DNA of 14,804 nt, from contig CAZOZX010000049.1 in the NCBI GenBank assembly GCA_964584415.1, positions 1 to 14,804 of the forward strand. The letters run 5' to 3'. Below, piece after piece: positions 7,716-14,098 of the stretch; the first letter of the stretch is position 1, and every line of letters starts with the position of its first letter. The notes beneath the pieces are model-generated. The model saw only the letters and a program-made list of their open reading frames with translations, had not been told where the DNA came from and made no database searches. This DNA comes from PHAA01 sp964584415 (GTDB lineage Bacteria > Bacillota > Syntrophomonadia > Syntrophomonadales > Syntrophomonadaceae). The position numbers were made by a program, and so were the translations under genes.

Positions 7716-9020
7716 TTAATTTCCGCCTAACAATGCTTCTATTAATCCGGCCGCGTGGTTTTCGGCAATCACTATATTGGCCCCGCTGGCTGATTGAATA
7801 TCATCTATTGTGATGTCATCCAACAACATATCATAACCATCACGTAATACTATCTCAGGTATGATTATTGTGCGTCCCTGGTAATCACTTCCCAGCGCAG
7901 AGATAATGTCCTGTCCCGTCAAAAGCCCAGTTACTGTTACCCCGCCGCCAAAAAAAAGATTATGAACTGATATCATCTCTATTGAAAGACCCTTGATGCG
8001 ATTCAACCGATCTATGACCGGCCTCAGAATTGTCTGGGCTGAGTCTCCGCTTAAGATGCAGACTTGCCGTTTAGCCACCGAGGAAGGCAAGGATGATTCA
8101 GTTTCTTTAAAATCATCCAGGAAAAGGCGAGATATCCCAATACCATTTTCAATCTGGGGAAAATCATCATAATAATGGGCTGTTGGTATCTCCTGGCCAG
8201 CTTTTAAATAAAACTCATCAGCCAAATATACCAGCCCAGTCCCCATTAACCGGCGAAATTTATCTTGATAACGATCAACCTCTTGAATAGTGGTTGTTGC
8301 CACTTCACGAGAGACTGGTTGCAGACTGGGTAACTTATCTCTATGTCTGGTTAATCCTACCGGAACTATGCCTATTGAAGCCACCCCTGGATATAATGAA
8401 GCAAGTTCCTCTATGGTTTCCTGCAGGATTACGCCGTCGTTCCAACCTGGGCATAAGACTATTTGGGTATGTACTTCAATACCATTATCCCGGAGTCTTT
8501 GTAAATTCTGTTTGATGTTGCCTGCCTTTGCATTCTTCAACATCAGCCGGCGCAGATCAGGTTGAATACAATGCACTGAGACATACAAGGGGCTCAAATG
8601 CATCTCCTCGATTTTTCGCCAATCAGATTCCTTTAGATTGGTTAGGGTTATGAAATTACCGTTTATAAAGGAATGCCGATAATCATCATCTCTTATGTGA
8701 AGGGTCGGCCTCACGTGATCAGGCAATTGATCGACAAAGCAAAATACACACCGGTTTTGACACGTTTGAATCTTATCAAATACCAATTCGTCAAATTCGA
8801 TACCCAGATCATCATCATAGTCCTTTTCGATCTCCAGTACCCAGACTCCTTGATCAGCCTTGTCTATTATCATTTCCAGCTTATCATCTTGTGAGTAAAA
8901 CTGATAATCCAGGATATCGTTAATTGGCTTTCCATTGATTGAGAGCAAAATATCACCGGCAACGATACCCAGTTCATCCCCGATACTCCCACTTCTTACG
9001 CCGGTGATCCGACCTGACAA
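7716..9020 (-). CDS. DUF512 protein: PDZ domain plus radical-SAM-like iron-sulfur domain
   Basis: Family of unknown function found in Clostridia and cyanobacteria. Residues 1-60 resemble a PDZ fold (SGSIGDELGIVAGDILLSING). Residues 87-94 hold CxxxCxxC (Cys 87, 91, 94), the radical-SAM cluster motif, within CVFCFVDQLPD. DDDYRHSFINGNFITLTNL follows at 111-129, and the C-terminal part is the DUF512 region with LLTGQDI and LRDGYDMLLDD. It is 434 residues, full length. The start is a TTG at 9020 with AGGGGTGAT about 6 bases upstream; no ATG or GTG lies in frame above it, and the N-terminus then matches the family. It is the first gene of an operon with der, plsY and gpsA. The link to Der suggests a role around translation or ribosomes, but the substrate is unknown. 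Confidence 0.9.
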   Translation of the reverse strand: MSGRITGVRSGSIGDELGIVAGDILLSINGKPINDILDYQFYSQDDKLEMIIDKADQGVWVLEIEKDYDDDLGIEFDELVFDKIQTCQNRCVFCFVDQLPDHVRPTLHIRDDDYRHSFINGNFITLTNLKESDWRKIEEMHLSPLYVSVHCIQPDLRRLMLKNAKAGNIKQNLQRLRDNGIEVHTQIVLCPGWNDGVILQETIEELASLYPGVASIGIVPVGLTRHRDKLPSLQPVSREVATTTIQEVDRYQDKFRRLMGTGLVYLADEFYLKAGQEIPTAHYYDDFPQIENGIGISRLFLDDFKETESSLPSSVAKRQVCILSGDSAQTILRPVIDRLNRIKGLSIEMISVHNLFFGGGVTVTGLLTGQDIISALGSDYQGRTIIIPEIVLRDGYDMLLDDITIDDIQSASGANIVIAENHAAGLIEALLGGN

Positions 9021-9063
9021 AACTCCATCACCCCTGTTGGATTCTAAGCTTACAAAAACATAT

Positions 9064-9092
9064 ATAATAGGTAAGTAAAACCATACCGTCTA
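9064..9092 (-). promoter_or_regulatory. Putative promoter of the DUF512-der-plsY-gpsA operon
   Basis: TAGACG (9092-9087) and TATTAT (9069-9064) are separated by 17 bases and lie just after the upstream terminator and about 45 bases before the DUF512 start. The -35 matches the consensus at four of six positions, the -10 at five of six. Position between two operons adds support. Confidence 0.5.
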
Positions 9093-9124
9093 TAATTATC
9101 ATCCATAATCATCACCAACGCAAG

Positions 9125-9164
9125 AAAATCGAAGGGTCAGACCTGTTTAATCAAATCCGACCCT
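9125..9164 (-). terminator. Hairpin terminator overlapping the end of the second DUF3189 gene
   Basis: On the minus strand AGGGTCGGATTTG (9164-9152) pairs with CAGGTCTGACCCT (9145-9133), a 13-bp stem using three G-U pairs, with a 6-base loop. The following T-tract is short (TCGATTTTC). The 5' arm codes for the last residues of the protein and the TAA stop is in the loop and first base of the tail side, so translation to the end would unfold it. Confidence 0.7.
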
Positions 9165-9590
9165 ATCTTTGCATTCTTTTACCTGTTGATGAATTGTATC
9201 CACATCCATTGCCAGTACATAACCGACCAACCAGTTAATTGGTTTTTGTAATAGTCTAATTTGTGCCAGCCGATATAGTTTCAAAATGGTCTTTTCTGCA
9301 TGCACTGATATTGGCTGGATCATCAGCTCATTTTGGTCGTGACCTAAAATATTAGTTAGCTGCTCAATAGATCTCCGGGTCATATCAATGTCAATTCCGG
9401 CACCTAAACTATATACCCGATTGCCACCGCTATCATATCCTATAAGCAATGGCTCCCCGAGCGATTCAGACTGAAAGTCACCCCAATAGCACATCTGGCC
9501 GAACTCAGTTGTTATTTGTCCGCTAAGATACATATGGGCGGCAACCGTAGGATGATATACGCCAATGGTTCCCAAAAATATAATATTCAT
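9147..9590 (-). CDS. DUF3189-like protein, second and divergent copy
   Basis: 147 residues, function unknown. I assign it to DUF3189 by comparison with the preceding gene: IIFLGTIGVYHPTVAAHMYLSG aligns with that protein's IIIYHCFGGSHSSVAAAALHLG, and LIGYDSGGNRVYSLG with YMGTDTDNNHIYVFG. The histidine before the S/T-V-A-A helix is kept, but the HC and GG of the first copy's loop are lost. No signal peptide or membrane segment is seen. It overlaps the first copy by 4 bases (ATGA) and has no Shine-Dalgarno of its own, so it is probably translated by coupling, which would suit a pair of proteins made in equal amounts. It is the last gene of the DUF1614-spoIIP block. Confidence 0.8.
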   Translation of the reverse strand: MNIIFLGTIGVYHPTVAAHMYLSGQITTEFGQMCYWGDFQSESLGEPLLIGYDSGGNRVYSLGAGIDIDMTRRSIEQLTNILGHDQNELMIQPISVHAEKTILKLYRLAQIRLLQKPINWLVGYVLAMDVDTIHQQVKECKDRVGFD

Positions 9591-10060
9591 ATATTCTGCG
9601 AAGGATGTCCCAGGGTCTTTACCTTGGTGATTTCCACCAGGTTTACAAGGTTAGCAAACGCTTTCCGGGTACCCCAGCTCACTATCGGGCGGCCGATGGC
9701 GATCAAGCCCAAACGGCGTGAAGTAAAACCGCCAAATTTCATACTCCAGTTAACCCTTTTCATACAATCCACCATGATAAGATAATCCTGGTCGCCGAAC
9801 ATTTTGGCTACACCCATCAATACTGCAGCATAACGATTGTTAAAACTTCGCTTACCAAAAACGTAGATATGATTATTGTCGGTATCGGTTCCCATATATC
9901 TTATTGAGCCAAAATCAGCATCAGTAGTTTTATCGTAGTAAGGGATCCTTATCAGGTCCTCCTCGGTAGGGATTTTGCGGCTATCAAGTAATCCCAGGTG
10001 CAGTGCGGCGGCGGCAACCGATGAGTGGGATCCCCCGAAACAATGGTATATTATTATCAT
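9587..10060 (-). CDS. DUF3189 family protein, first copy
   Basis: 157 residues. The N-terminus IIIYHCFGGSHSSVAAAALHLG and the later IRIPYYDKTTDADFG and GTDTDNNHIYVFGKRS are typical of DUF3189, a family I know from spore-forming Clostridia with no established function. The glycine-rich loop with His and Cys (residues 5-11) followed by a helix looks like a nucleotide- or phosphate-binding or catalytic loop, which is inference. No membrane segment or signal peptide is present. It starts 19 bases after spoIIP with only AAGG close to the ATG, so it is cotranscribed with spoIIP and weakly initiated. Its 4-base overlap with the second copy suggests the two work together. Confidence 0.85.
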   Translation of the reverse strand: MIIIYHCFGGSHSSVAAAALHLGLLDSRKIPTEEDLIRIPYYDKTTDADFGSIRYMGTDTDNNHIYVFGKRSFNNRYAAVLMGVAKMFGDQDYLIMVDCMKRVNWSMKFGGFTSRRLGLIAIGRPIVSWGTRKAFANLVNLVEITKVKTLGHPSQNI

Positions 10061-10079
10061 TGCCTTACCAAACCAAGCA

Positions 10080-11123
10080 CTACTTTGTTAACGAACCTTT
10101 GTTTAACAGATAGAATCCTCCCGCCGCGGCCGCAACCACTATAAGTATAATCAATATAGTAGTGCCGGATTTTTGCCCCGAGGCTGGTTTAGCTGCTGCA
10201 CTGCCGCTTCCATCGGCAGTTGGAGAAACCCCCAGGACCGCAGGCAATATACTGGCAAAGGCTTTGACTCCTTTTTCTGCTGCCATCTTGTCGTTGGTAT
10301 GAGCACCCACTTCAATCAACATAGCCCGAGGACTTAGGTCCTGATTATAAGAACCTTTCCCCATGAATATACCATTGGATAAGCCCGGCGCTTTTTGATC
10401 CATAGCAGCTTTCAGATTTTTGGCAAATTCCAGATTGGTCTTACTATTAGGATTAGTACGCCCGATCACTAATTTAATTTTGGTTGCTTGCTGCCCATTT
10501 ACCTGGGTCTGGTATTGTCCTGGCGGTACCGCATCCCTGTGGACGTCTATTATTGCATCAGGAGTACCTTTCATTAGTGCGGCTGCTGTCTTACGGGAGC
10601 GGTTGTAGGCATTAACATCATGCGGATTATGATTCTCGGTATTGTACTCCACATTAAAGCCTAATCGTTTCAACTCTTCAACGAATGCGGATCCAACGTC
10701 ATATATTCCACCGTTGCCCTCAATGCTCTCTTTACCGTCATTGGGGACATAAGATTCGTCACTGTGAGTGTGATAAACAGCAATGGTTGGTTTACTGCCC
10801 TGTTTCACAATCGGTACTGCGCCATCTAAAATACTGGCCGCTGCAAACATTTCTTCATTAAAAACAGGCATTTCTTCTTTGCCTTGATAAACGCAATGAG
10901 CGGTATATTCGTTGACTTCTGTCACCTGGTACTTGGAGTTGTCAGCGGCTATATAGATATCCCCCGGGGTCACCTCAAGAGCCGTCTGGAGAATGACATA
11001 ATTATCTTCGTTTACCAGAGTGTAATATTGTCCAGTAGGACTCTCGACTTCAGCCCCTGCCACAGATCCAGATACGGCTATAATAAATATAGCTATAATC
11101 GTGCAGCACAATAGTCTACGCAT
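10080..11123 (-). CDS. spoIIP: Stage II sporulation protein P, peptidoglycan amidase/endopeptidase
   Basis: SpoIIP cuts septal peptidoglycan with SpoIID and SpoIIM to drive engulfment of the forespore. The protein has 347 residues: a hydrophobic N-terminal signal (1-23, ending near VAGA), a small beta-rich region (about 40-85, GDIYIAADNSKYQV), then the catalytic domain with YHTHSDESY at 117-125, DVHRD at 193-197 and EVGAHTN at 271-277, the presumed zinc and catalytic residues. Unusually, an Ala/Gly/Ser linker (298-319) leads to a C-terminal membrane helix (about 321-340) and NKGSLTK. I chose the ATG at 11123, with GGGGTGA about 5 bases upstream; a TTG at 11180 also opens the frame but lies inside the upstream gene. 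It overlaps the DUF1614 gene by 8 bases, so the two are coupled. Confidence 0.92.
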   Translation of the reverse strand: MRRLLCCTIIAIFIIAVSGSVAGAEVESPTGQYYTLVNEDNYVILQTALEVTPGDIYIAADNSKYQVTEVNEYTAHCVYQGKEEMPVFNEEMFAAASILDGAVPIVKQGSKPTIAVYHTHSDESYVPNDGKESIEGNGGIYDVGSAFVEELKRLGFNVEYNTENHNPHDVNAYNRSRKTAAALMKGTPDAIIDVHRDAVPPGQYQTQVNGQQATKIKLVIGRTNPNSKTNLEFAKNLKAAMDQKAPGLSNGIFMGKGSYNQDLSPRAMLIEVGAHTNDKMAAEKGVKAFASILPAVLGVSPTADGSGSAAAKPASGQKSGTTILIILIVVAAAAGGFYLLNKGSLTK

Positions 11124-11826
11124 GATCTTCACCCCGTTCATCCCCTTCCCGCAGAGGCTTATGAGCCGGTTCAGGTTCACGCAGATTTTCTATCAGTTCA
11201 GGCGGACGTCCTTCGGTTTGTGGTCCCCCCTGCATTCTTTCTAAGCTCTCTCCAATCAATTCAGCCAATAACACCGCCAATATGCCGGCTAATATCAAGG
11301 AATCAAACGCACCTGCGCCACCTACATGCACGGTTCCGCGGAGCCCAGTACGGGTCAAATATATATACTGGGCAATATCCAGGGAGAGCACCCCCATGAC
11401 CGCAGCAAAAAAGGCTCCCCGTCGCGAACGTCCTGCCAGATAACCTACAATGCCTGCAATCAGCGGATAGATATAGATAGTGTCAATAAAAATATCCTCG
11501 GGCTCTGCACCCAGGTAACGAGCTGCCAGGTATAGCGCCAATCCGGTAACAATTGCGGCTATCAAGGAACGAGTCTTTTCCCAGGCGGTCCCCGCCCCCA
11601 ACCATACATAGATCGCCAGTATGACAGCTATGGATCCTCCAATATTTATGGTAACCCTAGTACCAAGCGGTATATCGATAAAGCTGCCTACTATTATGGC
11701 GGCTATTACCGCCAAAGCTGCCTTGTCACTTAATCTCATTTTATCAAGGACGCGATGAGCGACCCCGAAATAGATTAATATAGACACTATTACCAGGCTT
11801 ATCAAGCCTACAGGAAAATTGAGCAT
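11116..11826 (-). CDS. DUF1614 family integral membrane protein
   Basis: 236 residues with about seven hydrophobic segments (roughly 5-25, 36-56, 60-80, 86-106, 112-131, 136-156, 172-192), followed by a charged tail of some 40 residues rich in Glu, Arg and Pro. LSDKAALAVIAAIIVGSFIDIPLG in the second segment is the family's signature as I recall it. Function is unknown; the HVGGAGAFDSLILAGI stretch between the last helices is conserved-looking and could be a functional loop. The ATG is preceded by AAAGGGATGAT. It is the first gene of the block and its 3' end overlaps spoIIP, which suggests a membrane partner in sporulation. No clear promoter was found in the 100 bases upstream. Confidence 0.85.
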   Translation of the reverse strand: MLNFPVGLISLVIVSILIYFGVAHRVLDKMRLSDKAALAVIAAIIVGSFIDIPLGTRVTINIGGSIAVILAIYVWLGAGTAWEKTRSLIAAIVTGLALYLAARYLGAEPEDIFIDTIYIYPLIAGIVGYLAGRSRRGAFFAAVMGVLSLDIAQYIYLTRTGLRGTVHVGGAGAFDSLILAGILAVLLAELIGESLERMQGGPQTEGRPPELIENLREPEPAHKPLREGDERGEDHA

Positions 11827-11925
11827 TTAGGCTATCATCCCTTTCCTAATAATCTTTTGTCATCAATGACTTGGGCTTCGAATATTAGGTTTCCCACCGG
11901 TTGATTTGTTTATGTAAAATAGCCA

Positions 11926-11950
11926 AATACAAAACCCGCCATTGGCGGGT
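11926..11950 (-). terminator. Rho-independent terminator of mobA-fni
   Basis: On the minus strand ACCCGCC (11950-11944), loop AAT, GGCGGGT (11940-11934), then TTTTG and TATTT. It begins 36 bases beyond the fni stop. The stem is perfect and GC-rich. Confidence 0.9.
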
Positions 11951-11986
11951 CAAAGTTTTTATTGTGAAATTTCGCAATTAGACAGT

Positions 11987-13036
11987 TTAATTGGTCTTTT
12001 TAGCTGACCAAAACGATAGGTCAATTTCTCGGGCCCGCAGCCAATCGGCTGTCCGGCCCACAATAATCACGGGTTTCGTCTTTAGTGACTTACAGTCATG
12101 CGCACCGCTCATCAAGAAAATGGCTTCCAATTGGTACAGCAACCTGGCCATTTGGTTTGACATTTGATTGCCGTGCTGAATTAACCTTAAGAACCAGCCC
12201 GTCATGCCCACTATATCTGCACCCATGGCAATGGCCTTGGCTATATCCAAGGCACTTCGGATACCGCCAGTAGCTATTAACTGCAAAGGCAATTGGAGAT
12301 GAACAATTTCCGCCAGGCTTACAGCAGTAGGAAGGCCCCAATCGTAAAGCGGCTGATCAAAATTGCCACCACGCTGATTCTCAATAGCTATAAAGTTGGT
12401 CCCACCGCAACCACCATTATCGATGATTCTAATACCTATCTGATACAGTCTCCGGACTGCTTCCCGGGATAATCCAAAACCAACCTCTTTGGCAATCACT
12501 GGGACCGGACAATCGCTCACGATACGGGCAACATTATCCAAGATGCCCCTAAAATCCCGATCACCCTCAGCCATAGCCATTTCCTGGGCTACATTAAAAT
12601 GAAGCTGCAGTCCATCAGCAGCAATTAACTCCACCAAGCGGCAAGCCTGTTCTGCTTTAAGATTGGCACTGCAGTTTGCAATTAAAATCCCGTCAGGATT
12701 CTCTTCCCTTGCAACCACAAAACTTTTTAGAGTTGAAGGCTCCTCTAAAGCAATGGTCATCGAGCCTACTGCCATCGCTATACCGAATTGACGTGCCAAG
12801 CCGGCCAAGGCCTTATTTATGTTATAAGAGGACTCCGTGCCTCCGGTTAGCGCATTTATTAACAATGGATAACGTAAATTTTTGCCCAGGAATTTCTTGC
12901 TGAGATCTATGTCCTGCCAGGCGATTTCCGGAATGGAATCAGGAAGCAGGCTGATGTCTTCAAATCCGCTTTTGGCTGGGCCATCCTGTGTCTTAAGAGC
13001 CAGGGTCAGATGATCAGTTTTGCGTTTATTTCTTAT
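11987..13036 (-). CDS. fni: Type 2 isopentenyl-diphosphate isomerase (FMN-dependent), apparent ATA start
   Basis: Interconverts IPP and DMAPP using FMN, NADPH and Mg2+; cytoplasmic. From 13036 it gives 349 residues, the usual length. Family features are complete: RKTDHL near 5-10, which binds diphosphate, INALTGGTESS near 60-70, NVAQEMAMAEGDRDF with the conserved Gln-Glu pair, AKEVGFGLS, NGGCGGTNF, and ATGGIRSALDIAKAIAMGADIVG, a TIM-barrel phosphate site. There is no ATG, GTG or TTG in frame upstream of a TTG at 12865, which would delete 57 residues including the RKTDH motif. The ATA at 13036-13034 has GGGAGGG 6 bases upstream and gives the family's N-terminus. It lies one base after the mobA stop, so coupling is likely. 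It completes the MEP route if the upstream S1 gene carries IspH. Confidence 0.93.
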   Translation of the reverse strand: MRNKRKTDHLTLALKTQDGPAKSGFEDISLLPDSIPEIAWQDIDLSKKFLGKNLRYPLLINALTGGTESSYNINKALAGLARQFGIAMAVGSMTIALEEPSTLKSFVVAREENPDGILIANCSANLKAEQACRLVELIAADGLQLHFNVAQEMAMAEGDRDFRGILDNVARIVSDCPVPVIAKEVGFGLSREAVRRLYQIGIRIIDNGGCGGTNFIAIENQRGGNFDQPLYDWGLPTAVSLAEIVHLQLPLQLIATGGIRSALDIAKAIAMGADIVGMTGWFLRLIQHGNQMSNQMARLLYQLEAIFLMSGAHDCKSLKTKPVIIVGRTADWLRAREIDLSFWSAKKTN

Positions 13037-13049
13037 ATTAATCCCTCCC
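13034..13049 (-). promoter_or_regulatory. Ribosome binding site and ATA start of fni
   Basis: GGGAGGG (13049-13043), six bases ATTAAT, then ATA (13036-13034). The six-base gap contains the mobA stop TAA. An ATT directly abutting the Shine-Dalgarno is too close. In-frame TAG lies just upstream, so the protein cannot start earlier than this site. Confidence 0.65.
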
Positions 13050-13628
13050 AGCTATATGAACAGCTAAATTTAGGGCATCAATATCGTTTACATTTAAAAA
13101 TATTTCCTCAGCTACTCCGTATTTTTCAATCTCATCTCGGTTGATCATCAGAGCATTAAGTTCATCGAAAATACGAATCAATTTAACCCGGTTACTTTCC
13201 AGGCAATCTGTCAAGACCGGCAAACATTTTCGGCTATAAACTGCGGTTAAGGGTTGAAGTAATCCATCAATTTCCGGAACCACACTATCATAATCGTCCA
13301 GCCGCGAAATCATCATTTTGACCAGCTCCATATTCATAAAAGGCACATCGCACCCGGTGACAAATACGCTTTCATTGTCGGAATGATATAATGCGGAATG
13401 AATACCGGCCACAGGACCCATGTGAGGATAAACATCCGTATAAACCGGCAGACCCAGATGTTCATAGATATCTGGTTCATTGCTGATAATCATGATCTCT
13501 TCAAATACAGGTTCAAATTTTTCAATTATTATATTGATAACCGGCTTACCTGATATTTGCGCAAAAGCTTTGTTAAATTTCATACGGGAACTTTTGCCCC
13601 CGGCAAGTATAACCCCACTGGTTCTCAT
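13038..13628 (-). CDS. mobA: Molybdenum cofactor guanylyltransferase (MobA-like)
   Basis: Transfers GMP from GTP to molybdopterin to form the guanine dinucleotide cofactor used by formate dehydrogenases and related oxidoreductases; cytoplasmic. From 13628 it has 196 residues. The nucleotide-binding LAGGKSSRM is at 8-16 followed by the conserved lysine of FNKAF, GPVAGIHSAL is in the middle and TGCDVPF holds the metal-binding aspartate. LLQPLTAVYSRKCLP is also typical. I prefer the ATG at 13628 (MRTSGVILAGG, GGGGAAG 9 bases upstream) over the one at 13652, which adds eight residues. It overlaps nothing but abuts fni. No other molybdopterin gene is in the window. Related nucleotidyltransferases such as MobA-like proteins for other cofactors cannot be fully excluded. 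Confidence 0.88.
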   Translation of the reverse strand: MRTSGVILAGGKSSRMKFNKAFAQISGKPVINIIIEKFEPVFEEIMIISNEPDIYEHLGLPVYTDVYPHMGPVAGIHSALYHSDNESVFVTGCDVPFMNMELVKMMISRLDDYDSVVPEIDGLLQPLTAVYSRKCLPVLTDCLESNRVKLIRIFDELNALMINRDEIEKYGVAEEIFLNVNDIDALNLAVHIAGRD

Positions 13629-13734
13629 GCTGTTTTTCTTCCCCAGATTCATATCATTTTATCCCATAAAGTATGTAACCTACGTCTGATCTATGGCTGG
13701 TTTGCTGATTCCAAGCTTATTGTTTCGATAATGT

Positions 13735-13796
13735 GACAAACAAATCGGAAGGTTCGTGGTTGAGGCGTACATCGTACGTCGAAACGGGCCTTCCGA
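13735..13796 (-). terminator. Structured element, probable terminator of the S1-FmdB transcript
   Basis: On the minus strand TCGGAAGG (13796-13789) pairs with CCTTCCGA (13752-13745). Inside, TTCG (13783-13780) pairs with CGAA (13756-13753) and CGTAC/GTACG (13778-13766) forms a third, 3-base-loop hairpin. TTTGTTTGTC follows. The whole gap of about 230 bases between the zinc-ribbon gene and mobA has no coding region I recognise, though GCAGCT/AGCTGC and TGCC/GGCA pairings near 13805-13845 suggest more folding. It may be a terminator with a large apical structure, or a small or cis-acting RNA for mobA. Confidence 0.45.
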
Positions 13797-13860
13797 ATAA
13801 ACGCAGCTATTAATTTTTAGGTGTCCAGAGCTGCCACCAGGCAACTTAGTATCTAACCCC

Positions 13861-14076
13861 TCATCCGCCAGTCCCGGCAGCGGCGCAGCCATTACATCCA
13901 TCAGCCATTGGTCTGCTTACGGCCGGCCCTGATTTAGCCGTATTGAATGGTGAAAATAATTGCGATGGATTAAATGCTCCGCACTGGGGACATTTAACTT
14001 TATCTTTTTCCGCATTGGATATCATCAGATCAAATTGGTGTCCGCATTCCCTGCATTTGAAATCAAATATCGGCAC
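13861..14076 (-). CDS. FmdB-family small zinc-ribbon protein
   Basis: 71 residues. MPIFDFKCRECGHQFDLM and VKCPQCGA form a zinc ribbon with two CxxC pairs, as in the FmdB/putative regulatory protein family. The C-terminal third is Gly/Ala-rich and has one more CxxC (CNGC), an extension often seen in these proteins. The family name comes from a gene beside a formylmethanofuran dehydrogenase operon; the biochemical role is not established. The GTG start at 14076 has GGGAGG 5 bases upstream. It begins 22 bases after the S1 gene and is probably cotranscribed with it. Confidence 0.88.
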   Translation of the reverse strand: MPIFDFKCRECGHQFDLMISNAEKDKVKCPQCGAFNPSQLFSPFNTAKSGPAVSRPMADGCNGCAAAGTGG

Positions 14077-14098
14077 TATTTCCTCCCAGACATAAATC

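Noticed and set aside
11880..11925. Possible sporulation-type promoter (CATAAACAAAT, or ACATA with GGAAACCTAA) upstream of the DUF1614 gene
   Set aside because: Neither pair fits a consensus with proper spacing at enough positions; it could be chance in AT-rich DNA.
12096..12341. Open frame of 81 residues inside fni in another frame
   Set aside because: It is a shadow of the well-supported fni reading frame with no start signal.
13629..13860. A molybdenum-cofactor riboswitch upstream of mobA
   Set aside because: I could not match the conserved core of that RNA family by eye; the structure is reported only as an unexplained or terminator-like element.
13680..13901. 73-residue open frame covering the end of the zinc-ribbon gene and the following gap
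   Set aside because: No ribosome binding site, unlikely composition, and it runs through the hairpin structure; it overlaps the FmdB-like gene in another frame.
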